A DNA stretch of 64,000 nt from Actinoallomurus purpureus (GCF_024055795.1 NZ_JAMXMY010000002.1:558001-622000); one strand, 5' to 3'. Counted from the first letter of the stretch, positions 8,525 through 17,418 are shown. Numbers and translations are program-made. The notes: generated from the letters alone by a model not told the origin.

Positions 8525-9805
8525 ATGAGGCGACGGCTCCTGCTGTCCACGCTGGCCGTCGCGGTCGTCGCCGTGCTCCTGCTCGGCATTCCCCTGGCGT
8601 ACTCGACCCATCGGCTTCTCTACGACGAGGCCGAACAACAGGTCGAGCGGGAGGCGGCGACCGTGGTTGCCGGCGTGAACCTCAAACAGGAAGGCAAGCA
8701 GTCCATCGTCGGCGACCAGATCGCCAAGGAGTTCCCCAGCCGGTACATCGTCGTCACGCTGGCGAACGACGAGGTCATCACGGCCGGAGTCGCGCCGCCG
8801 AAGGGCGCGCACGTCATCCGGAAGACCGCCAACGACCGCGGTATCCGGGTCCAGGTGTCCCGTGACGCCGCCGACATCGAGGCCGAGGCACTGCGCACGT
8901 TCCTGCTGATCGGCAGCCTCGTCGTGCTCGGCGTCGGCGTGGCGGTCGGGCTGGCGATGGTGCAGGCGCGGAAGCTGACCCTGCCGCTGATCGACCTGGC
9001 GGAGACCGCCGAGCGCCTCGGGTCGGGCAACGCGCGGCCGCGCCGGCGCCGGTACGGCGTGCCCGAGGTCGACCGGGTCGCGGAGGTGCTCGATCGCAGC
9101 GCCGTGCGGATCGCCGATCTGCTGGCCGCGAGCCGGGAGTTCGCCTCCGACGCCAGCCACCAGCTGCGTACGCCGCTGACGGCGCTGTCCATGCGGCTGG
9201 AGGAGATGGTCGAGGCGGCGGAGTACCCGGACATCGTCCGGGAGGAGGGCGCCGCCGCGGCCGCGCAGATCGAGCGCCTCGCCGCGGTGGTCGAGCAGCT
9301 CCTCGCCCGCGCCAAGCACGATCCCACCGGTGACGCGATCCCCGTGCCCGTCGACGACATCGTCGCGCAGCAGCTGGAGGAATGGGAGCCGGTCTTCCGG
9401 CGCGAGGGGCGCCGGCTGGAGGTGACCGGCGTGCCGGAGCTCACCGCCGTGGCCAGTCCCGGCGGCCTGTCGCAGATCATCGCGACCCTGCTGGACAACT
9501 CGCTCGTGCACGGGGACGGGACCGTCACGATCCACACCAAGGAGACGGCCTCGTCGATCGTCGTGGAGGTCGGGGACGAGGGCGCGGGCGTTCCGCCGGA
9601 TCTGGAGCGGCGGGTCTTCGACCGCAACGTCAGCGGAAGGTGGCAGGGGACCGGGCTCGGGCTCTACCTCGCGCGCTCGCTGGCCACGGCGGACGGCGGG
9701 CGGCTGGAGCTCATCCGCGCCCGGCCGGCCACCTTCGCGATCTTCCTGCGGCAGGGCGACGAGGTGCTGCGGGCGCGCGAGCGCGTCGTCAGCGGCCCCG
9801 CCTAG
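8525..9805 (+). CDS. Sensor histidine kinase
   Basis: A 426-residue membrane kinase partnering the preceding response regulator. An N-terminal helix (LLLSTLAVAVVAVLLLGIPLAY) and a second at ~residues 125-150 (LRTFLLIGSLVVLGVGVAVG) bracket a ~95-residue extracytoplasmic sensor region. A HAMP-like linker follows. The HisKA block FASDASHQLRTPLTAL carries the phospho-acceptor H212, and the ATPase domain shows DNSLVHGDG (N box), VGDEGAGVPP (G1) and GTGLGLYLARSLA (G2). I chose ATG 8525 with GAGAGGG just upstream; a GTG at 8480 would add 15 residues. Its 3' end overlaps the convergent GtrA gene by 17 bases. Confidence 0.95.
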   Translation: MRRRLLLSTLAVAVVAVLLLGIPLAYSTHRLLYDEAEQQVEREAATVVAGVNLKQEGKQSIVGDQIAKEFPSRYIVVTLANDEVITAGVAPPKGAHVIRKTANDRGIRVQVSRDAADIEAEALRTFLLIGSLVVLGVGVAVGLAMVQARKLTLPLIDLAETAERLGSGNARPRRRRYGVPEVDRVAEVLDRSAVRIADLLAASREFASDASHQLRTPLTALSMRLEEMVEAAEYPDIVREEGAAAAAQIERLAAVVEQLLARAKHDPTGDAIPVPVDDIVAQQLEEWEPVFRREGRRLEVTGVPELTAVASPGGLSQIIATLLDNSLVHGDGTVTIHTKETASSIVVEVGDEGAGVPPDLERRVFDRNVSGRWQGTGLGLYLARSLATADGGRLELIRARPATFAIFLRQGDEVLRARERVVSGPA

Positions 9806-10370
9806 CGGCCTGCTCGGCGGGCATCCGGGGGGAGGGCGGCTCGGCGTCGCTCCGGACGGGTCCCTCCTCCTCGGCGTGGTCGGCCTGCGAGAGCTCGTGG
9901 GCCTCGGGCAGACCGGTGTGCGGATCGACCGGCGGCGCGGTCGGTGGCAGGAAGACCCACTTCTTGTACGCCCAGTAGCGGAAGAGGGTCGCCACGCCGG
10001 TACCGATGATCTGCGACACGTTGAACGCCACGCCGTTGCGGATGCCGAGGACGTAGTGGGTGAAGCCGATGAACACCCACGTGATCACCAGGCCGACGCC
10101 GTTGAACGCGAAGAACAGGACGTACTCCCGGCCCAGGCCCGACTTGTCACGGTGGCGGAACGTCCAGAACCGGTTGGCGAAGTAGGAGAAGGTCGTCGCC
10201 GCGACGGTGCCGACGCCGAACGACGTCAGCGGGCCCACGTGCATTCCGAGGTGCAGGGTGTCGGAGATGCCGATGGTGATGATGAAGTTCAGCACACCGA
10301 TCGTCCCGAACGCCGCGAGCTCGTGGATCAGATGGGCGAATCTTCGGTACAGACGACTGGCGAGACGCAC
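9789..10370 (-). CDS. GtrA-family membrane protein
   Basis: A 193-residue protein with four predicted helices typical of GtrA, a family implicated in moving polyprenyl-linked sugars across the membrane: IHELAAFGTIGVLNFIITIG, SFGVGTVAATTFSYFANRFW, EYVLFFAFNGVGLVITWVFI and FNVSQIIGTGVATLFRYWAY. The block YFANRFWTFR is diagnostic. The C-terminal ~45 residues are hydrophilic and probably disordered. I prefer the GTG at 10370, with AAAGG upstream; the open frame allows 18 more residues. Given the polysaccharide genes further along, a role in supplying lipid-linked sugar for surface glycans is reasonable but unproven. Confidence 0.88.
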   Translation of the reverse strand: MRLASRLYRRFAHLIHELAAFGTIGVLNFIITIGISDTLHLGMHVGPLTSFGVGTVAATTFSYFANRFWTFRHRDKSGLGREYVLFFAFNGVGLVITWVFIGFTHYVLGIRNGVAFNVSQIIGTGVATLFRYWAYKKWVFLPPTAPPVDPHTGLPEAHELSQADHAEEEGPVRSDAEPPSPRMPAEQAARRGR

Positions 10371-10587
10371 GAGATGGGACCTTTCATTCCGGCTCGGTGG
10401 CCGATCGCACACCCTCGGCGACACCCGGATCTAGATACCCCTGGCTTACGAGGTTAGACGGCCTTCCGCGGCGCGTCGTTCCCGCGGGGAACGACCACCT
10501 CGCGACATCGGTGTGGCGTCTCGCGGGCACGGCCGTGCTTCTCGTCCGGGGCACCCGGTCTCTGAGCACGGCGGATAGGCTTCGCAC

Positions 10588-11751
10588 GTGACGGACAGGC
10601 AAGACATACCAGTCGTCGGCATGGTCGGCGGCGGGCAGCTCGCCCGGATGATGCAGCAGGCGGCGATCGCGCTCGGCGTGCCGCTGCGGGTGCTCAGCGA
10701 CAGCGCGCACGCGTCCGCGGCCAAGGTCATCGCCGACGTGCGCATCGGCGACCACGGCTCCCTCGACGACCTGCGCTCCTTCGCCAAGGGCACCGACGTG
10801 GTGACGTGGGACCACGAGCACGTCCCCGGCGAGCACATCCGGGCCCTGGAGGACGCCGGCGTTCCCTGCCGCCCCGGATCCGGGGCGCTGCTGCACGCCC
10901 AGGACAAGCGCGTGATGCGGGAACGGCTCACCGAGCTGGGCATGCCGTGCCCGGAGTTCGTCGTCCTGGACCCCGAGGCGCCGCTGACGACCCTCGAGCG
11001 GTTCGGGCGGCACGCCGGCTGGCCGGTCGTGATCAAGGCGTCGCGCGGCGGCTACGACGGCAAGGGTGTGTGGGTCTGCGCGTCCGTCGAGGAGGCGCGT
11101 GTCGTCGTTGAGCGCGCCGTCGCCGAGGGCGTCGACCTGCTCGCCGAGCGGCACGTGCCGTTCCGTCGCGAGCTGGCCGCCCTCGTGGCCCGCTCCCCGT
11201 ACGGGCAGGGCGCGGCGTACCCGATCGTGGAGACGGTGCAGCGCGACGGCATCTGCCACGAGGTGATCGCGCCCGCCCCGGGCCTGCACCCCGACCGGGC
11301 CGAGGAGGCCCAGCGGCTGGCGCTCACCATCGCCGACGCCCTCGACGTGACCGGCCTGCTCGCCGTCGAGCTGTTCGAGACCGAGGACGGCGTGCTGGTC
11401 AACGAGCTGGCGATGCGGCCGCACAACTCCGGTCACTGGACGATCGAGGGGTCGCGCACGTCGCAGTTCGAGCAGCACCTGCGGGCCGTGCTCGACCTGC
11501 CGCTCGGCGAGACGACCCCGACCGCGCCGTACACCGTCATGGCCAACGTGCTGGGCGGCGAGGATCCTGACGTCTACCGGCGCTACATCCACGTCATGGC
11601 CCACGACCCCGCCGTGAAGGTGCACTTCTACGGCAAGGAGGTCCGGCCCGGCCGCAAGATCGGACACGTCACCGCGCTCGGCGACGACCTGGAGGAGACC
11701 CGCGAGCGGGCCCGCCACGCCGCCGACTACCTGAGAGGGACCGCCGTATGA
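10588..11751 (+). CDS. purK: N5-carboxyaminoimidazole ribonucleotide synthase (PurK)
   Basis: PurK uses ATP and bicarbonate to carboxylate aminoimidazole ribonucleotide to N5-CAIR in purine synthesis. The 387-residue protein has the ATP-grasp architecture: [20 protein letters not shown] at the N-terminus, [35 protein letters not shown] (ATP loop) and [18 protein letters not shown]. The start is a GTG at 10588; TAGGCT lies at 10576-10581, six bases before it, suggesting a leaderless transcript. The stop overlaps the purE start by four bases. Confidence 0.97.
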   Translation: MTDRQDIPVVGMVGGGQLARMMQQAAIALGVPLRVLSDSAHASAAKVIADVRIGDHGSLDDLRSFAKGTDVVTWDHEHVPGEHIRALEDAGVPCRPGSGALLHAQDKRVMRERLTELGMPCPEFVVLDPEAPLTTLERFGRHAGWPVVIKASRGGYDGKGVWVCASVEEARVVVERAVAEGVDLLAERHVPFRRELAALVARSPYGQGAAYPIVETVQRDGICHEVIAPAPGLHPDRAEEAQRLALTIADALDVTGLLAVELFETEDGVLVNELAMRPHNSGHWTIEGSRTSQFEQHLRAVLDLPLGETTPTAPYTVMANVLGGEDPDVYRRYIHVMAHDPAVKVHFYGKEVRPGRKIGHVTALGDDLEETRERARHAADYLRGTAV

Positions 11752-12236
11752 CCGTCGGCGTCGTGATGGGCAGTGACTCGGACTGGCCCGTGATGAAGGC
11801 CGCCGCCGAGGCGCTGGATGAGTTCGACGTCGCGTACGAGGCGGACGTGGTCTCCGCCCACCGTATGCCGCAGGACATGATCGCGTACGGTTCGGAGGCC
11901 GCCTCCCGGGGGCTGCGCGTGATCATCGCGGGTGCGGGCGGCGCCGCCCACCTGCCGGGGATGCTCGCCGCCGTGACGCCGCTCCCGGTGATCGGGGTGC
12001 CGGTGCCGCTCAAGTACCTCGACGGCATGGACTCCCTGCTGTCGATCGCGCAGATGCCGGCCGGCGTCCCCGTGGCGACGGTGGCGATCGGCAACGCCCG
12101 CAACGCCGGCCTCCTGGCCGTCCGGATCCTCGCGGCGGCCGATCCGGAGCTGCGTGAGCGCATGGAGGAGTTCCAGCGCGACCTGTACGCCCAGGCCAAG
12201 GCGAAGGGCTCTCGCCTGAGGAAGGCCAGAGACTAA
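11748..12236 (+). CDS. purE: N5-carboxyaminoimidazole ribonucleotide mutase (PurE)
   Basis: PurE converts N5-CAIR to CAIR. The 162-residue protein carries the class I motif [20 protein letters not shown], the active-site [10 protein letters not shown] with its conserved His, and [16 protein letters not shown]. It starts inside the purK stop (ATGA), so the PurK-PurE pair, which hands over an unstable intermediate, is co-translated. The CoA-binding-protein gene converges and ends nine bases away. Confidence 0.97.
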   Translation: MTVGVVMGSDSDWPVMKAAAEALDEFDVAYEADVVSAHRMPQDMIAYGSEAASRGLRVIIAGAGGAAHLPGMLAAVTPLPVIGVPVPLKYLDGMDSLLSIAQMPAGVPVATVAIGNARNAGLLAVRILAAADPELRERMEEFQRDLYAQAKAKGSRLRKARD

Positions 12237-12244
12237 GGGCACGC

Positions 12245-12697
12245 TCAGCGGGGAAGGCCCAGGCGGGCCCATTCGATGGCCGGGCAGCGGTCCATGACGA
12301 CGTCGAGGCCCGCCTCCCGCACCCGCCGGGCGGCGGCCTCGTCGATCACGTCCAGCGGGAACCACACCGCCCGCACGTCACCGTCCCGGCGCGGGCCGTA
12401 CGCCGCGAACAGCTTGATCGCCTCGTCGGCGACCTCGCCCGCGTGCTCGGCGCGCCGGTAGACGCCGACGACGTCGACCCGGTGCGTCACCTCGTCCAGT
12501 GCCGAGACGCCCGGCACCCCGAGCACCGTCTCGGCGGCGGGGTGGACGGGGACGATCGCCTTGCCCCGGGACTGGAGCAGCTGCGCCATGTCGTACGCGG
12601 TGCGGCCCGGGTTGTCGCGCAACCCGACGAACGCCCACGTCCGCGAATCGAGCAGCACCCGGCGGATGACGGCCTCGTCGGCGTAAGAGTCGCTCAT
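12245..12697 (-). CDS. CoA-binding (YccU-like) protein
   Basis: A 150-residue protein with a single CoA-binding Rossmann domain: WAFVGLRDNPGRTAYDMAQL near the N-terminus, KAIVPVHPAAETVLGVPGV in the middle and VVMDRCPAIEWARLGL at the C-terminus, the conserved end of the YccU family. These proteins resemble the CoA-binding part of succinyl-CoA ligase, but their role is unknown. The start is ATG 12697. Confidence 0.9.
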   Translation of the reverse strand: MSDSYADEAVIRRVLLDSRTWAFVGLRDNPGRTAYDMAQLLQSRGKAIVPVHPAAETVLGVPGVSALDEVTHRVDVVGVYRRAEHAGEVADEAIKLFAAYGPRRDGDVRAVWFPLDVIDEAAARRVREAGLDVVMDRCPAIEWARLGLPR

Positions 12698-12753
12698 GAC
12701 GGTGCCAACCGCCGGGCGGCCCGCCGCCTTCCCGGCGGAACGCCGCCCGTACG

Positions 12754-12784
12754 GCACCGCCCGGCCACCTGGGCCGGGCGGTGC
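12754..12784 (-). terminator. Terminator of the UDP-glucose dehydrogenase gene
   Basis: A perfect stem GCACCGCCCGGCC / GGCCGGGCGGTGC (12754-12766 with 12772-12784) with the loop ACCTG lies just downstream of the dehydrogenase stop on the minus strand. Confidence 0.75.
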
Positions 12785-12788
12785 GGGC

Positions 12789-14108
12789 TTACGGGCGTCC
12801 CAGGGCGCGGTAGTGCCAGCCGGCCGCGCGCCAGAGCTCGGGGTCGAGCGCGTTGCGGCCGTCGACGATGTTGCGCTCGGCCACCGCGGCGCCGAGGACC
12901 TCCGGGTCGAGGTCCCGGAACTCCTTCCACTCGGTGAGCAGCAGCACGACGTGCGCGTCGTCGGCGGCGTCCATCGCCGACGTGCCGTAGGTCAGGTCCG
13001 GGTGGGCCCGGCGTGCGTTGTCGAGCGCCTGCGGGTCGTACACCGTCACCTGGCCGCCCTGCGCGCGGATGGAGGTCGCGACGTCGAGGGCGGGCGAATC
13101 GCGGATGTCGTCGGAGTTCGGCTTGAACGCCGCGCCGAGGACGCCGACCGTACGGCCGATGAACGAGCCGCCCAGCAGCTCGCGCGCCAGGTCGACCATG
13201 CGGATGCGGCGCCGGATGTTGATGGCGTCCACCTCGCGCAGGAACGACAGCGCCTGGTCGACGCCGAGCTCGCCGGCGCGGGCCATGAACGCCCGGATGT
13301 CCTTGGGCAGGCAGCCCCCGCCGAACCCGAGACCCGGGCCGAGGAACTTGCCGCCGATCCGGTCGTCGTAGGAGAGGGCCTCGGAGAGCTTGGTCACATC
13401 GGCGTGCGCGGCCTCGCACACCTCGGCCATCGCGTTGATGAACGAGATCTTCGTCGCGAGGAAGGCGTTGGCGGACACCTTGACGAGCTCAGAGGTGGGG
13501 AAGTCGCTGACGATGAAGGGAACGCCTTCGGCGACCATCGAGGCGTACACCTCGCGTAGGACCTTCTCCGCGCGGTCGGACTGGACGCCGACGACGATGC
13601 GGTCCGGGTGCAGGGTGTCCTCGACGGCGTAACCCTCGCGCAGGAACTCGGGGTTCCAGGCGAGCTCGACGACGTCTCCGGCGGGGGCCAGCAGCGCCAG
13701 CCGCTGCGCCAGCCGCTCGGCGGTGCCGACGGGGACGGTGGACTTGCCGACGACCACGCAGGCCCGGGTGAGCAGCGGCGCCAGGGAGTTGATCGCGTCG
13801 TCCACGTAGCTCATGTCGGCGGCGTACTCGCCTGGTTTCTGCGGCGTGCCCACACAGACGAAGTGGACGTCGCCGAACTCGGCGGCCTCCTCGTACGACG
13901 TGGTGAACCGCAGCCGGCCGTTCTCCAGGTTGCGGCGCAGGATGGGCTCCAGGCCCGGTTCGTAGACCGGGAGGTCGCCTTGGGTCAGACGCGCGATCTT
14001 CTCCGCGTCCACATCCACGCCCAGCACCTCGAAGCCCAGGTCGGCCATGCATGCCGCGTGGGTGGCGCCCAGGTAACCGGTACCGATCACGGTCAAGCGC
14101 TGTGCCAA
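12789..14108 (-). CDS. UDP-glucose 6-dehydrogenase
   Basis: A 439-residue enzyme of the UDP-glucose/GDP-mannose dehydrogenase family, oxidising UDP-glucose to UDP-glucuronate with NAD+. It shows the N-terminal NAD loop VIGTGYLGATHAACMADLG, VGKSTVPVGTAERL, the catalytic-cysteine block GPGLGFGGGCLPKDIRAF and the C-terminal VGVLGAAFKPNSDDIRDSP. The start is a TTG at 14108 supported by a strong AAAGGAGG at 14117-14124; no ATG or GTG lies at a sensible distance. UDP-glucuronate could feed the surface glycan genes further along. A strong terminator follows the gene. Confidence 0.93.
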   Translation of the reverse strand: MAQRLTVIGTGYLGATHAACMADLGFEVLGVDVDAEKIARLTQGDLPVYEPGLEPILRRNLENGRLRFTTSYEEAAEFGDVHFVCVGTPQKPGEYAADMSYVDDAINSLAPLLTRACVVVGKSTVPVGTAERLAQRLALLAPAGDVVELAWNPEFLREGYAVEDTLHPDRIVVGVQSDRAEKVLREVYASMVAEGVPFIVSDFPTSELVKVSANAFLATKISFINAMAEVCEAAHADVTKLSEALSYDDRIGGKFLGPGLGFGGGCLPKDIRAFMARAGELGVDQALSFLREVDAINIRRRIRMVDLARELLGGSFIGRTVGVLGAAFKPNSDDIRDSPALDVATSIRAQGGQVTVYDPQALDNARRAHPDLTYGTSAMDAADDAHVVLLLTEWKEFRDLDPEVLGAAVAERNIVDGRNALDPELWRAAGWHYRALGRP

Positions 14109-14220
14109 GGTCCCGCCTCCTTTCCTAAGTCCGTCGTGCCCGACCCCGTTATCTCCCCACGGGCCGCTCGGCATGCTACCGGCCCTACTGGCGAGTAGGT
14201 TTACCGCGTACGATCGGCGT

Positions 14221-15390
14221 ATGACCGCAGACTTTCCTCTGTACGAACTTTCTGAAGAGCACCAGATGCTCCGTGAGACGGTTCGTTCGCTGGCCGATGA
14301 CAAGATCGCTCCGCGAGCCGCGGAGACCGACGAGACGGGGGAGTTCCCCCAGGCCGTCTATGACGCGCTCGTCCAGGCGGACCTGCACGCCGTGCACATC
14401 CCCGAGGCGTACGAAGGAGCCGGTGCCGACGCCCTCGCCACGGTGATCGTCATCGAGGAGGTCGCTCGCGCCTGTGCCGCCTCGTCCCTGATCCCCGCGG
14501 TGAACAAGCTCGGCACCGTTCCGATCCTCCTCTCCGGCTCGGAAGACCTGAAAAAACGCTACCTGAGCTCCGTGGCCCGTGGCGAGAACATGTTCTCGTA
14601 CGCCCTGTCGGAGCCGGAGGCGGGCAGCGACGCGGCCGCGATGAAGACGAGGGCCGTGCGCGACGGCGACCATTGGGTGCTTAACGGCACCAAGCGGTGG
14701 ATCACCAACGCGGGTGTCTCGGAGTACTACACCGTGATGGCCGTCACGGACCCGTCGCAGGGCGCCCGAGGCATCTCGGCGTTCGTGGTGGAGAAGAGCG
14801 ACCCGGGTGTGAGCTTCGGCGCACCGGAGAAGAAGCTCGGCATCAAGGGCTCGCCGACGCGCGAGGTGATCCTCGAGGACGTGCGGATCCCGGCCGACCG
14901 GATCATCGGCGAGGAGGGCACGGGTTTCAAGACCGCGCTCGCCACCCTCGACCACACGCGCGTCACCATCGCGGCCCAGGCGCTCGGCATCGCCCAGGGC
15001 GCGCTCGACTACGCGCTCGGCTATGTCAAGGAGCGCAAGCAGTTCGGCAAGTCCATCGGCGACTTCCAGGGCGTGCAGTTCATGCTGGCCGACATGGCGA
15101 TGAAGCTGGAGGCGGCCCGTCAGCTCACCTACGCCGCCGCCGCCAAGTCCGAGCGGGCGATGGAGGGCGAGCGCGTGGCGGACCTCACCTTCGTCTCCTC
15201 GGCGGCCAAGTGCTTCGCCTCCGACGCGGCGATGGAGATCACCACCGACGCCGTGCAGCTGCTCGGCGGCTACGGCTACGTCAAGGACTACCCGGTCGAG
15301 CGCATGATGCGCGACGCCAAGATCACCCAGATCTACGAGGGCACCAACCAGATCCAGCGCGTCGTCATGGCCCGCCAGCTCCTGAAATAG
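14221..15390 (+). CDS. Acyl-CoA dehydrogenase
   Basis: A 389-residue FAD enzyme that introduces the alpha-beta double bond in acyl-CoA thioesters. It contains YALSEPEAGSDAAAMKT and WITNAGVSEYYTV (FAD and substrate site), EERMMRDAKI-like VERMMRDAKITQIYEG with the catalytic Glu just before GTNQIQRVVMARQLL, and QLLGGYGYVKDYPVER. The family resembles short/medium-chain dehydrogenases; exact chain length cannot be told. The start ATG 14221 is preceded by TACGAT at 14209-14214 with a six-base gap, the leaderless arrangement. A large hairpin follows. Confidence 0.95.
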   Translation: MTADFPLYELSEEHQMLRETVRSLADDKIAPRAAETDETGEFPQAVYDALVQADLHAVHIPEAYEGAGADALATVIVIEEVARACAASSLIPAVNKLGTVPILLSGSEDLKKRYLSSVARGENMFSYALSEPEAGSDAAAMKTRAVRDGDHWVLNGTKRWITNAGVSEYYTVMAVTDPSQGARGISAFVVEKSDPGVSFGAPEKKLGIKGSPTREVILEDVRIPADRIIGEEGTGFKTALATLDHTRVTIAAQALGIAQGALDYALGYVKERKQFGKSIGDFQGVQFMLADMAMKLEAARQLTYAAAAKSERAMEGERVADLTFVSSAAKCFASDAAMEITTDAVQLLGGYGYVKDYPVERMMRDAKITQIYEGTNQIQRVVMARQLLK

Positions 15391-15402
15391 AGTCCCGCCG
15401 GC

Positions 15403-15450
15403 ACACCGGCCCGGGCCGGCCGTGGTCCGCCCTCCGGCCCGCGCCGGTGT
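15403..15450 (+). terminator. Terminator of the acyl-CoA dehydrogenase gene
   Basis: A 17-bp stem with one mismatch (15403-15419 with 15434-15450, ACACCGG... and ...CCGGTGT ends) and a 14-base loop begins 13 bases after the stop. Confidence 0.75.
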
Positions 15451-15477
15451 TTCGCGTGTGCGCCGTGGAGCCACCGG

Positions 15478-15517
15478 CTGACAACTGCTGGACGAATGTC
15501 AGACGCCTGGATAACTT
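15478..15517 (+). promoter_or_regulatory. Promoter and possible operator of the antitoxin-like gene
   Basis: TAACTT at 15512-15517 lies exactly six bases before the ATG at 15524, suggesting a leaderless promoter. An inverted repeat CTGACA (15478-15483) / TGTCAG (15497-15502) covers the expected -35 region and could be the autoregulatory operator usual for antitoxins. Confidence 0.4.
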
Positions 15518-15523
15518 CCTGTC

Positions 15524-15724
15524 ATGAGAACATCACGGATCGTGTTCCGGCTGAGTGGGGAGGACAGGCGGATCATCGAGTCGGCCAAGCGCTCGGATGA
15601 GGGAGTGACCGATGTGATCCGGCGCGCCCTGCGACTGCTGGAGCGCGAAGACTGGCTCAGGCAGGCCAAGGCGGACGCCGAGCGCCTGGCCGATGAGGAT
15701 CTGTCCGCCGAAGAAGCGCTTTAG
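15524..15724 (+). CDS. Small antitoxin-like protein, apparently without a toxin
   Basis: A 66-residue acidic protein: a short strand RIVFRLSGED, a helix-turn-helix-like segment RRIIESAKRSDEGVTDVIRRAL, and a long charged C-terminal helix LLEREDWLRQAKADAERLADED. This layout fits a ribbon-helix-helix antitoxin (MazE/ParD-like) whose C-terminal tail would wrap a toxin. No toxin gene follows: the sequence to 15887 has no credible frame on either strand and contains a stray copy of a coding segment from 1 kb downstream. I infer an orphan or a remnant of a lost pair; a stand-alone DNA-binding role is the alternative. Confidence 0.65.
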   Translation: MRTSRIVFRLSGEDRRIIESAKRSDEGVTDVIRRALRLLEREDWLRQAKADAERLADEDLSAEEAL

Positions 15725-15749
15725 GGCGCTACGGCGGTGGCTTGGGGAG

Positions 15750-15794
15750 GGGGCGTCCCGTACGTCGGGGTGCTGCCGTCGTCCCGCGCGGCGC
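15750..15794. repeat. Dispersed repeat, intergenic copy
   Basis: Bases 15751-15793 match 16721-16763, inside the coding sequence of the membrane protein at 16514-17278, with two differences. On the minus strand this intergenic copy would encode AARDDGSTPTYGTP, against AARDGGSTPAYGTP in the gene. It looks like a short duplicated or relic piece; the rest of 15725-15887 shows no gene. Confidence 0.75.
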
Positions 15795-15864
15795 GGAACC
15801 GTCCGGCCCCGAGCGCCGTGGTGGGACCGGCGCAGGGAGCCGTGGGTTCAGCGTTCAGGCATGA

Positions 15865-15881
15865 GCCGCGCGTCGCGCGGC
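15865..15881 (-). terminator. Hairpin downstream of the small secreted protein gene
   Basis: GCCGCGCG-T-CGCGCGGC is a perfect palindrome seven bases beyond the minus-strand stop at 15888. The tight loop would open one or two pairs. Confidence 0.45.
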
Positions 15882-15887
15882 CCGGGG

Positions 15888-16328
15888 TCAGTTGTGAAGG
15901 ACAGGGCTGGCTCCCGCCAGCGGATCGTACGCCCTCCGGTTGTGCACCATGACCCAGAACCGGTAGTAGCCATGCGCCTTGCGCGGTGTCTTCATCGAGT
16001 AGGGAACGTGGCCCTGCTTGCAGCCGTAGTGGGCGCGCCAGATTGTCTTGGAGCCGGTGAACTTCTTGTTGTCCGCCTTTTCAAGGGCGACGTCGATCCG
16101 GCAGAAACCGCGGTCGTGCTGGCCCACCCGGTCGACATAGAAGTCGGGCCGGACCACGTTCTTGTGGGCGCTGATGCAGGCGCGGAACTTCCATCCCGAG
16201 TAGCGGTCGCTGTACGGCCGGCATCCGCCGCCGGACGACGCCGCGGCCGAGGGGGCCATGGTCAGGATGAGCCCAGAGGCGACCGCCAGCCCGGTCACGG
16301 CCGATATGGATCTTCCTCGCAGAGACAC
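15888..16328 (-). CDS. Small secreted protein with conserved-looking cysteines
   Basis: A 146-residue protein of unknown function. A signal peptide (SLRGRSISAVTGLAVASGLI then APSAAASSGGG) probably cleaves near residue 30. The mature part has four Cys (GGCRPYS, RACISAHK, GFCRIDV, YGCKQGH) and many aromatic residues, suggesting a compact disulfide-bonded beta fold. The start is a GTG at 16328 with GGAGG five bases upstream (16334-16338); the longer frame to 16379 lacks this support. The small secreted protein at 57032-57466 has a similar size and style (signal peptide, several Cys, Tyr/Lys-rich), but I cannot show homology by eye. Confidence 0.75.
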   Translation of the reverse strand: MSLRGRSISAVTGLAVASGLILTMAPSAAASSGGGCRPYSDRYSGWKFRACISAHKNVVRPDFYVDRVGQHDRGFCRIDVALEKADNKKFTGSKTIWRAHYGCKQGHVPYSMKTPRKAHGYYRFWVMVHNRRAYDPLAGASPVLHN

Positions 16329-16513
16329 ACATGCCTCCTGTTCTTGATCGATCTGGTCGAGGACGGATCCTTTCAGCACGCGGTGGTGTCCGACAGGGAC
16401 TCAGGGCTCAACCCGGATGAATGACGACGGGACGGTCCAGAGAGTCATGAACGATGTCGAGAGAGCACCGCGTCCGCAATTCGCTCAGAGCGTCCGCGGC
16501 GGCCGGCGCTCGG

Positions 16514-17278
16514 TCAGCGCGGGCGGCGCATCTCGCGGGTGCCGCCGTCCTCATCCCGAGGCCTGAACGGCGACTGGTCGCCGTACTGCCGTTCCGGCTC
16601 GTACAGCGGCACGTCGAACTCCGTCTGCCCGTACGCCGTCGCGGCCGGCCCCTCGGCGGAGCCGTAGACGGGGATGTCCCCCTGGTCCGCCGACCCGTAC
16701 ACGTGGGTGTCGGTGTGACGGGGCGTCCCGTACGCCGGGGTGCTGCCGCCGTCCCGCGCGGCGGCGTGACGGCCCCGCCCCCCGGTGGACGTCGAGCGCC
16801 GCCCGTCCGTCTCCTCCGACTCGGGAAGGCCGTATTCGTACGCCGGGTCGGAGTCGTCGTCGGGCCGGCTCCGCCATCGCGAGGGGAAGAACGACCCGAA
16901 GAGCAGGCCGACGCCGGCGAAGAGGATGAACCCCTCCTCCTCGAGGCCCGCGAGTGTCACGCGCTGCCCCTTGAAGGGGAACCGGTTGATGAGGTCGGCG
17001 GTCGTCTGCTGGGAGACGAAGAACAGCACGCCGGCGGCGGTGAGGATCAGGCCGCCGATGAGGGAGGCCAGCGGCGAGATCCGAGAGGCGGTGAGGAGCG
17101 CGAAGACGATGGCGGCGCCGGCCAGCGCGCCGCCGCCGAGCCACTTGTCGGTCTTGTGGCCCTGCATCACGAAGCCGTGCTGCAGGCGGTACGTGCCGAA
17201 GATCAGAAGTCCTGCGAGCGCGGCTGTAAGGATCAGTCCCAGGAAGAATCCCCAGGTGTGGCGGGCGCCGTTCGACAT
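16514..17278 (-). CDS. Membrane protein with tyrosine-rich repetitive C-terminal tail
   Basis: A 254-residue protein of unknown function. Four predicted helices occupy residues ~8-130 (FFLGLILTAALAGLLIFGTY, ALAGAAIVFALL, LASLIGGLILTAAGVLFFVS, EGFILFAGVGLLFGSFF). The remaining ~110 residues are hydrophilic and loosely repetitive around a Y-G core: PAYGTPRH, HVYGSADQ, PVYGSAEG, TAYGQTE, PLYEPE. Such tails often scaffold cell-envelope or division factors, but no function can be named. It lies between the small secreted protein and an LCP ligase on the same strand. A 43-base piece of the tail is duplicated near 15750. Confidence 0.85.
   Translation of the reverse strand: MSNGARHTWGFFLGLILTAALAGLLIFGTYRLQHGFVMQGHKTDKWLGGGALAGAAIVFALLTASRISPLASLIGGLILTAAGVLFFVSQQTTADLINRFPFKGQRVTLAGLEEEGFILFAGVGLLFGSFFPSRWRSRPDDDSDPAYEYGLPESEETDGRRSTSTGGRGRHAAARDGGSTPAYGTPRHTDTHVYGSADQGDIPVYGSAEGPAATAYGQTEFDVPLYEPERQYGDQSPFRPRDEDGGTREMRRPR
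16720..16764. repeat. Dispersed repeat, copy inside a coding sequence
   Basis: This is the coding partner of the repeat at 15750-15794, 970 bases away in the same orientation, with two differences over 43 bases. Confidence 0.75.
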
Positions 17279-17418
17279 CGCTGTCCTCCCAGTGGCCGAC
17301 GACCCCGGCGGGGCCGCCGGTACACCAGAAGGCTAGTGGCCCGAGGAACGCGTAAAAAGGAGCATTTTTCAGGCAGGGCGATGTGGCCTCGGCGGCCACT
17401 GTGATCTCACTCGCGGAT

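Noticed and set aside
15693-16424. A plus-strand frame right after the antitoxin-like gene, considered as its toxin.
   Set aside because: It is antisense to the small secreted protein, Arg/Pro-rich, and shows no MazF, PIN or other toxin motif.
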